A stretch of DNA of 26,954 bases. Source: a virus. The stretch is from positions 1 to 26,954 of the IMG/VR virus record IMGVR_UViG_3300009168_000098, one strand, 5' to 3'. The notes beneath the pieces were generated by a model, which saw nothing but the letters and a program-made list of their open reading frames with translations, searched no databases and was not told the DNA's origin. The position numbers and the translations under genes are program-made. Below are positions 1 through 8,668 of the stretch, piece by piece (within the stretch, counting starts at the first letter, position 1; each line of letters starts with the position of its first letter).

Positions 1-865
1 ACTTATAAGAATTTTGTGTTGGTGCAATTATGAATTGTGATACCAAATGCGTTGTTGCACTGTTATCTAATATATGTCTTATCTTTAAATCCTTAGCTCT
101 AAGACAACCTTTTTTAAAGCTTCTAAGGGCATAATCCATGTTGTCTTGATTTAGTACCTTATCAATAGATAATGATTCACAGGAAGCCTTGAATAGAGGC
201 ACCAGAGGGTTCTTAACTACATTCCAGAAAGTATTATACTGATAGAAACCATCACTCTTAGCATATAAGATTGTTTTACTAAACTCATTAAATTTTGGAT
301 ATGCTGAGTAAGCTCTAAGATTATGCATAGGCTTAGGTATTAACTCAAGCATACCTGAGGATTGTTGGTCATTATAGAGTATAGCCTTGTTGAACCATTT
401 ATCATCTGGTTGTACTTTCAGGGTAGTATCAAACAATCCATCTTTACTCTTGATGTATTCATAAACCTTAGTATAGTCCATAACATTTTGTAATATCTCA
501 TCCTGAAAGTTATATGAGAATGGATATTCAATTATGTATGGTTCTATTTTACCATAGAAATAATTATAATGTACTGTATCAGTAAGGTGTCTCCATAGAC
601 AAGCTTTGTATGTTTGTACATATTTAGTTAATCTGTACTCGTCCTCTGTTATAGGAGCTAAGCTCTGTGTCTTTCTAAACTTACAATCTCCTATAGACTC
701 AATAGTAACCATAGTCACACTATCATCAACAGTGTAACTTATCCCTTTAATAAGAGTTTCAAGACTTACATTCTCGTCTATAAGGTTTTCATTACCATCA
801 TAGATGTTGAATGGTCCAGTATTCTGACCAGCACTAATTAGCTTTATGGTTATTACTTTTGACAT
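1..865 (-). CDS. C-terminal muzzle-like fragment with N-terminal repeated domain (partial, runs off window)
   Basis: An open frame of 288 codons from ATG at 863-865 continues past position 1, so the C-terminus is missing. Residues 1-62 (MSKVITIKLISAG, then NTGPFNIY at 15-22, then a conserved G-D-C) are a third copy of the short domain that forms the gene at 9741-10061 and the first part of 10074-10598. The remainder, rich in Tyr/Phe/Trp, resembles by memory the C-terminal part of crAss-like muzzle/tail proteins. It starts 5 nt after the stop of the preceding gene, so it is probably co-translated with it. I infer that it is the last piece of a split muzzle protein; an independent tail protein is the alternative. 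The coding call is firm, the function moderate. Confidence 0.8.
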   Translation of the reverse strand, partial: MSKVITIKLISAGQNTGPFNIYDGNENLIDENVSLETLIKGISYTVDDSVTMVTIESIGDCKFRKTQSLAPITEDEYRLTKYVQTYKACLWRHLTDTVHYNYFYGKIEPYIIEYPFSYNFQDEILQNVMDYTKVYEYIKSKDGLFDTTLKVQPDDKWFNKAILYNDQQSSGMLELIPKPMHNLRAYSAYPKFNEFSKTILYAKSDGFYQYNTFWNVVKNPLVPLFKASCESLSIDKVLNQDNMDYALRSFKKGCLRAKDLKIRHILDNSATTHLVSQFIIAPTQNSYK

Positions 866-870
866 TTTAA

Positions 871-1932
871 TTATAATAAACGGATTTCTATAATATCTCC
901 TGCAGTCCATGATATATTATAAGCAAAGAATTGTCCAGTTCCAATAGGAATACCACCAGCATTACCTACAACTATATTATTTCTTATAAACATTATCTGA
1001 GGAATCTTAGATAAACAATCATACCCTATTGTTACTGTAACCCCACCACTATTAACTATACCTGTTTTTTGTTCTCCTGCTAAAATAGGGAAAGTATTAC
1101 CAGGATTCATAGTATAGAAGTTTGGTATAACACTGGTTATTTTCATATCTGGTGTACCTGTAACTCTAATTTTAAATGTTTGTACAGCAGGAGCTATTGT
1201 AGTTGTAGATGTAGTTGTAGTAGGATTACAGTTCTCAATTGAAACTATAACACCATTAGTTATTTGAAACACATCTCCACTATAAAAACTAAACTCAGTG
1301 AAATACCATCCATCTGCTAAAACAGTACAATCTGTATTTCCTATACCCACATAAACTTTAGCTCCTTTTTGAATAGAAACCAACTCAACTCCAACAGTTT
1401 CCACTGCCCAATCAGAATTATTATTGATATAAGTAATTGCATTACATGCAGCTGTTTTAGAAGCTGTACTTGAAATATAAGTATTAATAGGTCCTACTAT
1501 TACATAACCTCTTACAAAATTATCACTAGTCATTCTTAAAGGTCTTAAACAAGGTGGTGGAACAGGAGGTACAGTAATTACACCTGTACCAGCTAAATCA
1601 CAAGTAGTCACATTAACTACACCAGTAAGTACACAGTCTAATGGTATAGCAGTAGTAGTTGAAGTAGTTGTTAATGGACGTAATGATGAGGTTGTAGTTG
1701 TTGTAGAAGGATTAGGTACTAACTCTCCTGCAAAAAAAGCAAACTCAATATCAGGATCACAACAAGATTTTATACCTGAATAGAAAAAGTTATTCTCTCC
1801 AACATAGAAATTAGGTAAATAGCTATGAAAAGATATCCAGCTATTAGTTATAAAACTATAGGATAGTGTCCAAGATCTATTACAGAAATACTTTGGATCA
1901 TTAAGAGATACTATTTTTCTTATTGTAGCCAT
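871..1932 (-). CDS. Muzzle-like middle fragment with Thr-rich linkers
   Basis: A 353-residue protein. Residues ~14-50 (YFCNRSWTLSYSF, then SWISFHSYLPNFYVGENNFFYSG) look like the segment that in related phages directly continues the large muzzle protein. Two Thr/Ser tracts follow (DNA about 1651-1711 and 1192-1234), each leading into a beta-rich module with scattered Cys. The start codon shares one base with the stop of the 1486-residue gene (TAATG), which suits translational re-initiation. The gene appears to be the second of three pieces of one ancestral tail protein. The Thr tracts probably act as flexible linkers carrying exchangeable binding domains. No signal peptide or membrane segment is seen. 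Domain identities beyond the muzzle-like start are unknown to me. Confidence 0.82.
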   Translation of the reverse strand: MATIRKIVSLNDPKYFCNRSWTLSYSFITNSWISFHSYLPNFYVGENNFFYSGIKSCCDPDIEFAFFAGELVPNPSTTTTTSSLRPLTTTSTTTAIPLDCVLTGVVNVTTCDLAGTGVITVPPVPPPCLRPLRMTSDNFVRGYVIVGPINTYISSTASKTAACNAITYINNNSDWAVETVGVELVSIQKGAKVYVGIGNTDCTVLADGWYFTEFSFYSGDVFQITNGVIVSIENCNPTTTTSTTTIAPAVQTFKIRVTGTPDMKITSVIPNFYTMNPGNTFPILAGEQKTGIVNSGGVTVTIGYDCLSKIPQIMFIRNNIVVGNAGGIPIGTGQFFAYNISWTAGDIIEIRLL

Positions 1933-4900
1933 TATATTGTTGTGGTTGTAGTAGTGGTAGGTGCAATACTAGTACTAGTTGTAGTAGTAGTAGGTATTTC
2001 TTCCTCTATGTAAAATTCTTTTGTCACTGGATCATACTTAATATCTTCTCTTAAAGGAACATAATCAAGTTTAGTAATAATCATTCTGTCATATTTACTA
2101 TCATATACTCCATGTAATCCTAAATCCTTAAAGTTGTTATCAATATTGACTCCAGGTATTACTGTCTTCTCATGAGTAATAGGGTCTATATTTTCTTTAG
2201 GTGGAAAATATCTAAGTATATCAAAAGGTAAATGGTCTGTAAAGAATCTATTTAATCCTCCTCCAGGACCAGATAAATCTTTAGCTTGATTACCACTTAA
2301 TAAGAATACTTGTCCTCTCTTAGCATCAATGCTTATTTGTCCATATGGTATCTTCAATAGAAATTTATGTTGACTACCTACATAACCCAAATCTGTTTCT
2401 GCAAAGTCTAAAGGAGGTGTAGTATCAGAAAATAATCCTTGTCCTAAGTAAACCTGACCTCTAGTGTTTGTTTGAGTAGTATATAAAGCATTATACAATA
2501 AAGACTTATTCTCAAATCTAGCTAATAACTGTCTATTCTCAATACCATCTATACTAACCAGAGTACCATGGTTTTGAGGAAAATCAAAGTAGTTAGATGC
2601 TCTATATGTCAACCAGTTATTTACTCTATTATCAGCATTAGCTGTAGTCATGTCAGAGTATGTAGCTCTGAATGGATACTCAGTATAACATCTCTTACTT
2701 TTCCAATCAGGAGGTAGGTGTGTAAATAAGTTTTCTCTATTCTGTTTTGAATAGGTTACATTATAGTTATAAGTATTATCATTTAGAATAGAAACATTTT
2801 TCTCTTGTACCCATTCATCAGGAATACCTGTACTAACGTGTGGCCAGAACTCACCTTCTTTATCATTGAAAGCTTGTCTCAAGTCTACATTATAACTAGT
2901 TTCAACATAGAAGTTTGGAACTCCATATGCAAACAAATAGAAGTAACCATCATAGTAGGTTCTATTAGGATTATTCTCTGCAGGTACTGGAGGATTACTA
3001 TCTGGTCCAGGGAGCTGACTATTAGGACAATCAAAGTTATGAGCCTTATAAGATATGATGTTTGACAACACGCCTAGATTAGCATCGCTTGTTGTGAAGT
3101 CTTTGGTAATTGATCTGGCAGAATGCCAATACCTAGGATAAGCTATATTACCAATTTCATCATAGAATATATCACTCTCATCAGGGGCTCCTACTCTATT
3201 ATCAATAAAGAAAGGTACTTTAGTCTTAAATGCAAATCTGGTTATAAATGTATCTCCTCCAAATACAGTATGGTAAGGACCTTCATCTATAGCAAAGTTT
3301 CTTTGAAATCCTGTATCAATTGCTTCATAAGAGTATATTTGTCCCCATTGTCCTCTAAAAATATTCTTCATAGAAGCATAGTAGCTTACTACTCTTATAG
3401 GTTGTTTCTTTGCAGGTGTAGCACATAGTCCTGAATCTCCAATAGTAAACCTTGATACTTCTTCAATCCCTATGTTATTCTTCATTATAGAACTATTACT
3501 AGGGAAAGGAAGAGCTGGAACATCTAAGTCTGTTCTCAAATAAACAGATGTTTCTCTTTCATAGTTATTAATATCAACATCCTGTTCACCTACATTCTGT
3601 ATAACAGGAATAAGATACTTCTTCAAGTCAATTCTTCTTTGTTTTATTCCCTGATTGTTAGGAACAGGCTCTGTATAGTCATAGCTTGCTATAGAATTAA
3701 AGGACATAGCAAAGTTTCTCTTAGTAATACCATTGATAAATATAGTAAGATAAGCCTGGTATATGGTAAACATAGCAGCTCCATTGTTTGGATTAGTTAT
3801 GTTACCAACTTTCTGTGCACTATTTAAAGCATCTCTTTGAGCTTCCTCAGTTAATAATCTATATTTAGCATTCTCTTTTACTTCAACAAAGTGAGCATCT
3901 CCTCTACCATATATAACTGATTCCAGTTTAAGTACATCACCTAAGAATGGTTGCCCAAAGGATGTTTCAGGAGAATTGAATATTAGTCTATGACGTAATT
4001 CATCTTTTACAGCTGGTAATGGAACATCTTTAGAACAGGCATCAGTAGCATCTTTACTAACATCTAACTCAGGTCTACGAACAATTTCTCTATGACAATA
4101 ATTACCAGGTCCACTACAAAGAGCAGAACAATATGGTTTTGTTCCTTGTACTACATGTAAAAGTGTTTTTGCACCATTACTCCAGCCAGAACCAGGTATA
4201 TTTGCTGTTTTTATTCCATATATATGATCATCATATGTTACTGTCCAACCTGCACAGTCATCTAAAAAACCACCTCCTGTATATACCTCATAAACATCAT
4301 AAGCAGTATAACCTATAACAGCTGTAGTTACTCCATCAACTGAAGTAGCATTAACAACTACAGGTTTTTTCATTGAACATATATTTTCTTTAAGTCCAGC
4401 ACTATCATACTTTTTATAAGCTTCTTTGTTTGTATTACAATCTATATATCTGATTTGGGTATAAGCTGCTTCTCCATTCATAGCTGGTACATTCAACTTA
4501 TTTATAGTTACTGTAAATGATTGACATTGTTGACTGTAAGCATTGTTGGTGATATTTAGAAAAGGATCCTTATTTAAATCATTATAAGGATAGTTGGGAT
4601 AGTAAAAGGTTTGTTCTTCTCTTGTATAAGAGTTCACATTACGAAGGATTCCTTTGGCTATAACTGATTTGTTTGTTCCTCTGTTACCTCTTACTATTTT
4701 AAACCCCACTATATCATCTTTCTGTGCTCGTGTAAGATTAGAAGATTCAATTAAAAATTTTATTTGCTCTAAGTTAATCTTAAATCCTATAGGAAAAATA
4801 GCTGTGTTACCACTGGTCATTGTAGTTATACCACCAAATACTCTACCTTCAAATATAGGACTTACAAGTACATCTGGAAACTTATGGTGTCTAATCTTCT

Positions 4901-6392
4901 GTCCTGCTAATTCTCCCCACAACTCTTCATCACAAGGATATTCAACATCTGATTCCCAATAAGCAAACTCTCCATATTCATATGGACCTTTATAATCTTC
5001 TTCTGCAGAGTAACCAGGAGACTTACCTATATTAGTAGCTGTATTATATATCTTCCAATATGGAACTGGACCAGCATCTTCATCCTCTATATAATCAGGA
5101 TTAGATGGATATATAAGTGGTAATGTCTTTTCAACATCTGAAATCTTCCTCCCTGGAATATGAAACCCATCACCTTGTCTTCCACTTCTAAAAACAGGTA
5201 CAAATTCAAGTGGATATATCTCATCTCTCATATACCCTCTGAGATGAGTAGCATTAAACTCATTAGCATAGTTTTCATCAGGTGGTATTCTCCATGTCTC
5301 CCATTGTAAAGTTATTTTAGAAGCTATAGACTGATAACTTAATCTCTCTTGAGAAGTAAGTCCTTTCCAAACAAGGACACCAGCTACTGAAGTAATATCA
5401 TCAGCAACATCATAGATAGGGAACTTCTCAAAAATATCATTAATAGTTAATCTTATATTGTCTACTTTCTGTCCAGAATAAGTTATTTCTTTACTAGGTC
5501 CATCAATCTGATAAGTACCAACAAGTTCTACAGAGGTAATATCATTAACTGTTTTAATTACAGCTAGGTTGAAATATCTGAATTTACCAGACATTTCAAT
5601 ATTTCTAATGGAAACAACTACAGATTTACCTACAGGATAATTAAAATTAACTGTTACTAAATTAGGATCTGCTACAGGAGTAGGGTTTGTAACTGAAAAA
5701 TATGATGTATATGGATTACCTAAAGCATCACTATACTGTAAAGCAAACTGTAAAGTACCTGCAGTAAGACTTCCTCCACTAATAACATCAGTAACTTTAA
5801 CCTGAGGTATTGCTAAATCTGGTTGTATATTAAGTTGATTACAATCTAGATCTGTAGTATATTCAGGACTACATAAGTCACTATTAGGTTTAAGCTTATA
5901 AGGAATGTTATCTATATCTAGATATCTTCTTGCATTATTATCAGGCCAATATATCTCTGTACTACAGTTAGTAGTTCTATGTTCTATCTTAGGAATAGGT
6001 CTATTAACATCAAAATTGAGACAAACATCATTAATAAGAGTCTTATATTGACAATCATTATTATCCATATAACCTATCTCACTTCCCCCTGTAACAGGAT
6101 TAGCTAACATAAAGATATGTTTATATCTCTCCTGTATAAAGTGTCTCCCTATAACTACATAATTCTTTGGAAATACAAGACAAAATTCATTACCAGGTTC
6201 ATTCTGGTAGTTTATACTATTGGCATCATAATTTTCAAGAGCTGCATTTAAGGCAAAAGTAAGAGTACCAGGTGAAACTTGATTAGGAGTTTGATCCATA
6301 TTAAGTCCCTGCATAGCCTTATTAGCCTCCATATTAATATCAGATTTATCTCCTCCAAGGATTTTTCTGATTTTATCTAATTCATCTGCCAT
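1932..6392 (-). CDS. Crass-like tail muzzle protein, large fragment
   Basis: A 1486-residue protein, by far the largest here, directly downstream of the connector genes, where crAss-like phages keep their muzzle (tail-tip/exit gate) protein. The N-terminus is charged and short, then comes a long beta-rich sequence with paired Cys residues (for example YCSALCSGPGNYC near residue 760). The last recognisable family segment is KYDPVTKEFYIEEE, after which the protein ends in a pure Thr/Ser/Pro tail (DNA 1935-1995) and stops. In related phages I recall the sequence continuing into the SWTLSYSF region, which here begins the next gene. The product would sit at the distal tail and control DNA and cargo release. 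Confident as a muzzle-type protein; the fission is my inference. Confidence 0.85.
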   Translation of the reverse strand: MADELDKIRKILGGDKSDINMEANKAMQGLNMDQTPNQVSPGTLTFALNAALENYDANSINYQNEPGNEFCLVFPKNYVVIGRHFIQERYKHIFMLANPVTGGSEIGYMDNNDCQYKTLINDVCLNFDVNRPIPKIEHRTTNCSTEIYWPDNNARRYLDIDNIPYKLKPNSDLCSPEYTTDLDCNQLNIQPDLAIPQVKVTDVISGGSLTAGTLQFALQYSDALGNPYTSYFSVTNPTPVADPNLVTVNFNYPVGKSVVVSIRNIEMSGKFRYFNLAVIKTVNDITSVELVGTYQIDGPSKEITYSGQKVDNIRLTINDIFEKFPIYDVADDITSVAGVLVWKGLTSQERLSYQSIASKITLQWETWRIPPDENYANEFNATHLRGYMRDEIYPLEFVPVFRSGRQGDGFHIPGRKISDVEKTLPLIYPSNPDYIEDEDAGPVPYWKIYNTATNIGKSPGYSAEEDYKGPYEYGEFAYWESDVEYPCDEELWGELAGQKIRHHKFPDVLVSPIFEGRVFGGITTMTSGNTAIFPIGFKINLEQIKFLIESSNLTRAQKDDIVGFKIVRGNRGTNKSVIAKGILRNVNSYTREEQTFYYPNYPYNDLNKDPFLNITNNAYSQQCQSFTVTINKLNVPAMNGEAAYTQIRYIDCNTNKEAYKKYDSAGLKENICSMKKPVVVNATSVDGVTTAVIGYTAYDVYEVYTGGGFLDDCAGWTVTYDDHIYGIKTANIPGSGWSNGAKTLLHVVQGTKPYCSALCSGPGNYCHREIVRRPELDVSKDATDACSKDVPLPAVKDELRHRLIFNSPETSFGQPFLGDVLKLESVIYGRGDAHFVEVKENAKYRLLTEEAQRDALNSAQKVGNITNPNNGAAMFTIYQAYLTIFINGITKRNFAMSFNSIASYDYTEPVPNNQGIKQRRIDLKKYLIPVIQNVGEQDVDINNYERETSVYLRTDLDVPALPFPSNSSIMKNNIGIEEVSRFTIGDSGLCATPAKKQPIRVVSYYASMKNIFRGQWGQIYSYEAIDTGFQRNFAIDEGPYHTVFGGDTFITRFAFKTKVPFFIDNRVGAPDESDIFYDEIGNIAYPRYWHSARSITKDFTTSDANLGVLSNIISYKAHNFDCPNSQLPGPDSNPPVPAENNPNRTYYDGYFYLFAYGVPNFYVETSYNVDLRQAFNDKEGEFWPHVSTGIPDEWVQEKNVSILNDNTYNYNVTYSKQNRENLFTHLPPDWKSKRCYTEYPFRATYSDMTTANADNRVNNWLTYRASNYFDFPQNHGTLVSIDGIENRQLLARFENKSLLYNALYTTQTNTRGQVYLGQGLFSDTTPPLDFAETDLGYVGSQHKFLLKIPYGQISIDAKRGQVFLLSGNQAKDLSGPGGGLNRFFTDHLPFDILRYFPPKENIDPITHEKTVIPGVNIDNNFKDLGLHGVYDSKYDRMIITKLDYVPLREDIKYDPVTKEFYIEEEIPTTTTTSTSIAPTTTTTTTI

Positions 6393-6412
6393 AACTATTA
6401 ACTATTTCTAGA

Positions 6413-7339
6413 TTAACCATTAAAATTTCTACCACCACCTCTTCTATTTCTGATCTCATACATATTCAATCTATTTTTATCCTTAATAATACGTCTTTGC
6501 TTAGCATAAACATCTTGTTTCTTAATTTCTATATCTGCCATTATATAAGCTTCATCACAAAGCTGTTTATAATAAACTAGTTTTTGTTGTAGCTGAGGGA
6601 AAGTCTCATCATTAACTTGATTAGTTAGAGTCTCAAATACTTTATACTTAATAAAAGCTTCTACAAACTCTCTAATACGGTAGTTATCTGGTACCATCTG
6701 ACTGCCTACTTCATCATATTCAGTAGCATACATAAGTAACATTACAACACCCTGTCTAAAGGTTACAATAAACTTATTATCCCTAATGTCAAAGCTATCT
6801 AAAGCAGAAGCATTTGCATTCATACATTCCAGAGAGCACTGTTGTGAGGCGGATATATTCCCAGGTTTAAGAAGATATTCTTTCTTTAAACTACGTGCTA
6901 CAGCATTATTTGTTTTATATACAACCTGAACTAAATTAGGCATACAATGTCCATTACAATCAACATTCTGACAATCATTACCACATCCTCCAACTTGATC
7001 AGTTGTAGTAGGTCCTACTTGTATAGTAGTAGCTGAAGCTGTTTGTGAATAGAAAGAGTTAGCATTTTGATATGGGCTTAAAGGTATATCAGTACATAAC
7101 CAAGCTTCTCTGACAGCATGAAAGTTATCAGGAAGTCTAGCCTCAAAATTACAAACATCCAGAATAACAGGTACGATTGTATACGTAGTTCTTCCAAGCT
7201 TCTTAAGACATTTGTCTAAGTAGGTAGGAAATAGTAAATCATCTACTGCACCAGTATCGAAATAGCTCTTAAGCTCTTCCTTTATGATTGCAAAGATGGG
7301 TTCTGGACTAGCGAAATTATATTTATAGTAATAAGACAT
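6413..7339 (-). CDS. Ring/head-tail connector protein, tail-tubular-A-like
   Basis: A 308-residue protein. The N-terminal half carries features of the T7 gp11-like connector class: a helical start, LDKCLKKLGR at residues 41-50, and LPDNFHAVREAWLC at 69-82. A short Thr stretch (110-113) leads to a Cys cluster, C119-x3-C123-x4-C128-x3-C132, which looks like an inserted metal-binding or disulfide-bonded loop. The C-terminal ~100 residues are helical and end in an Arg/Gly-rich tail. It sits 20 nt upstream of the muzzle gene and 6 nt downstream of another connector gene. The product is expected in the tail barrel between portal and muzzle. Which ring it forms cannot be told from sequence alone. 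Confidence 0.75.
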   Translation of the reverse strand: MSYYYKYNFASPEPIFAIIKEELKSYFDTGAVDDLLFPTYLDKCLKKLGRTTYTIVPVILDVCNFEARLPDNFHAVREAWLCTDIPLSPYQNANSFYSQTASATTIQVGPTTTDQVGGCGNDCQNVDCNGHCMPNLVQVVYKTNNAVARSLKKEYLLKPGNISASQQCSLECMNANASALDSFDIRDNKFIVTFRQGVVMLLMYATEYDEVGSQMVPDNYRIREFVEAFIKYKVFETLTNQVNDETFPQLQQKLVYYKQLCDEAYIMADIEIKKQDVYAKQRRIIKDKNRLNMYEIRNRRGGGRNFNG

Positions 7340-7345
7340 GATTTA

Positions 7346-7825
7346 TTATAGTTGCCATTGTTTATAAATGTGTTGATACTTATCATCACTGTTCACATAT
7401 GTTGTTATTAATCTAGAAGTAAGTCTATAAGGCTTAAAGTGCCATAGAGTAGAATGTTTGAATGTGGCTGCATCTCTAAACCATTGCCAACCAAAGTAAA
7501 ATCCTTCTGTATGGTAATTAAAATTATAAATAATTTTTCCTTTCTCTTTAGTCTTCTTCCAGTCTATAGGAAGATTAATTCTCTCTTCCCCATTATGTGT
7601 TATTATTTTCTTTCTTTTCTTTTTACCTACAGCAAATTCTCCAAATCCATATGGAAACTTAGCTTTATCCCCAGTCTCAAGTAGATGTATCTTATACATC
7701 TCATTATAAGTGTATATGATTTTCTTCCACTCATTGTAAGTAAGTTCTATACTAGGATGTTTTTTCTTAAACAACTCATAGTTACTCTTACTTGCACTTC
7801 TCCACTCCACTTTTACCCTTGTCAT
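7346..7825 (-). CDS. Conserved crass-like tail/ring protein
   Basis: 159 residues from the chosen start at 7825, which lies one base after the upstream stop (TAATATG). A longer frame from 7861 exists but would add 12 residues overlapping the upstream gene. The sequence is rich in aromatic and basic residues: NEWKKIIYTYNEMY, PYGFGEF, LPIDWKKTKEKGKIIYNFNYHTEG and WHFKPYRLTSRL. This pattern is familiar from a small conserved gene between connector and muzzle genes in crAss-like phages. Likely a small ring or tail-stopper subunit; a chaperone or assembly factor is possible. No catalytic motif is seen. Confidence 0.75.
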   Translation of the reverse strand: MTRVKVEWRSASKSNYELFKKKHPSIELTYNEWKKIIYTYNEMYKIHLLETGDKAKFPYGFGEFAVGKKKRKKIITHNGEERINLPIDWKKTKEKGKIIYNFNYHTEGFYFGWQWFRDAATFKHSTLWHFKPYRLTSRLITTYVNSDDKYQHIYKQWQL

Positions 7826-7826
7826 A

Positions 7827-8552
7827 TTATTTACCATTAGGTGCATTAGGTGCCTGACCATCTAAATTATCCTGAGTCAAGTCTGTCTTAATATTAAAAT
7901 ATGTCTGTAGCAGTCTTTGACTAGTTAAATCCATTACCTGTTTTCTTAAATAACCAGGTAAGTCATATTCCTTGTCCAGAGGATTCATACAATAGTCTTC
8001 ATTACTCACAAACACACCACAACAGCACTCTGGATACATTAAGTCATTTGGTATATCCTCCTCAAACATAGCAACCATTCTGACTGCTTTTATATCAGGA
8101 TTAGTAACATATAGATAATCATTACTTATCCAGTAATATGTCTCTTTCTTAATAACAGGAAGTTTTAGGAGATTAAGGTATCTGTTTACTGAAATCTCTT
8201 TCAGTTTAGTACCATGACCACCTAAAACATTAATTGAATATACTCCTTGTATAATATATTGATAAGATCCTTCTGTTATTTTTGGAAGTTTTAATTTAGT
8301 TCTGGCAATAGTACAATCATCTACATATCCACAACACTCACTTATTGGTACTTCTATTAGTTCCATACATGGAATTGTACTAAATATAGTATCTGTAGCC
8401 CATAACTTTCTAAGATTTGTCTCTCTTTTAACTAAAAGAACAGTATTACTCTTTATCTCAGAAGCTATTGCACGATCTGTTATTAAGCTATCAGTACTCA
8501 ATATCTTATGAGTACTTCTAACATCACTAATTAAATTTCTTAAAGTTGCCAT
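7827..8552 (-). CDS. Crass-like ring protein (first connector gene of its operon)
   Basis: 241 residues starting MATLRNLISDVRSTHK, with ITDRAIASEI, RETNLRKLW and an FSTIPCMELIEVPISECC segment, a pattern I recall as conserved in crAss-like connector proteins. The C-terminal third holds a Cys run (PECCCG) and an extended tail ending in an Asn/Pro-rich stretch. It is the first gene after the terminator at 8597-8631, and a promoter candidate lies 16 nt upstream of its ATG. It therefore probably heads a transcript for ring and muzzle genes. Function is inferred from position and pattern. Confidence 0.75.
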   Translation of the reverse strand: MATLRNLISDVRSTHKILSTDSLITDRAIASEIKSNTVLLVKRETNLRKLWATDTIFSTIPCMELIEVPISECCGYVDDCTIARTKLKLPKITEGSYQYIIQGVYSINVLGGHGTKLKEISVNRYLNLLKLPVIKKETYYWISNDYLYVTNPDIKAVRMVAMFEEDIPNDLMYPECCCGVFVSNEDYCMNPLDKEYDLPGYLRKQVMDLTSQRLLQTYFNIKTDLTQDNLDGQAPNAPNGK

Positions 8553-8567
8553 GGAACTAAAAATATC

Positions 8568-8596
8568 GTAAAGTTATAAAATAATTTCTTTAATTA
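8568..8596 (-). promoter_or_regulatory. Promoter candidate P2 with spacer palindrome
   Basis: On the minus strand, TATAACTTTAC (8578-8568) matches the Bacteroidota -7 pattern TAnnTTTG except for the final base. Just upstream lies an inverted repeat, TAATT-AAAGA-AATTA (8582-8596). The ATG follows at 8552. No clear -33 TTTG is visible; the region is A/T-only there. Support comes from the same TATAAyTTTr core at 19801-19811 and 26721-26731. Confidence 0.45.
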
Positions 8597-8631
8597 AAAA
8601 ATAGTACCCCCCTCTATTTTTATCTAGAGGG
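8597..8631 (-). terminator. Intrinsic terminator after the fibre cassette
   Basis: On the minus strand CCCTCTA (8631-8625), an 8-nt loop and TAGAGGG (8616-8610) form a perfect 7-bp stem. A short GGGTAC spacer and a TATTTTTTAA run follow. It lies in the 116-nt gap after the SprB-like fibre gene and before promoter candidate P2, a logical transcript boundary. Confidence 0.65.
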
Positions 8632-8668
8632 AAATACCTATCAGTAAGAAAACCAATAAACCTACTGA

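Noticed and set aside
2805-4962. Several plus-strand open frames of 60-100 codons inside the muzzle gene
   Set aside because: They are antisense to a long, family-like coding sequence, have odd composition and no neighbouring signals.
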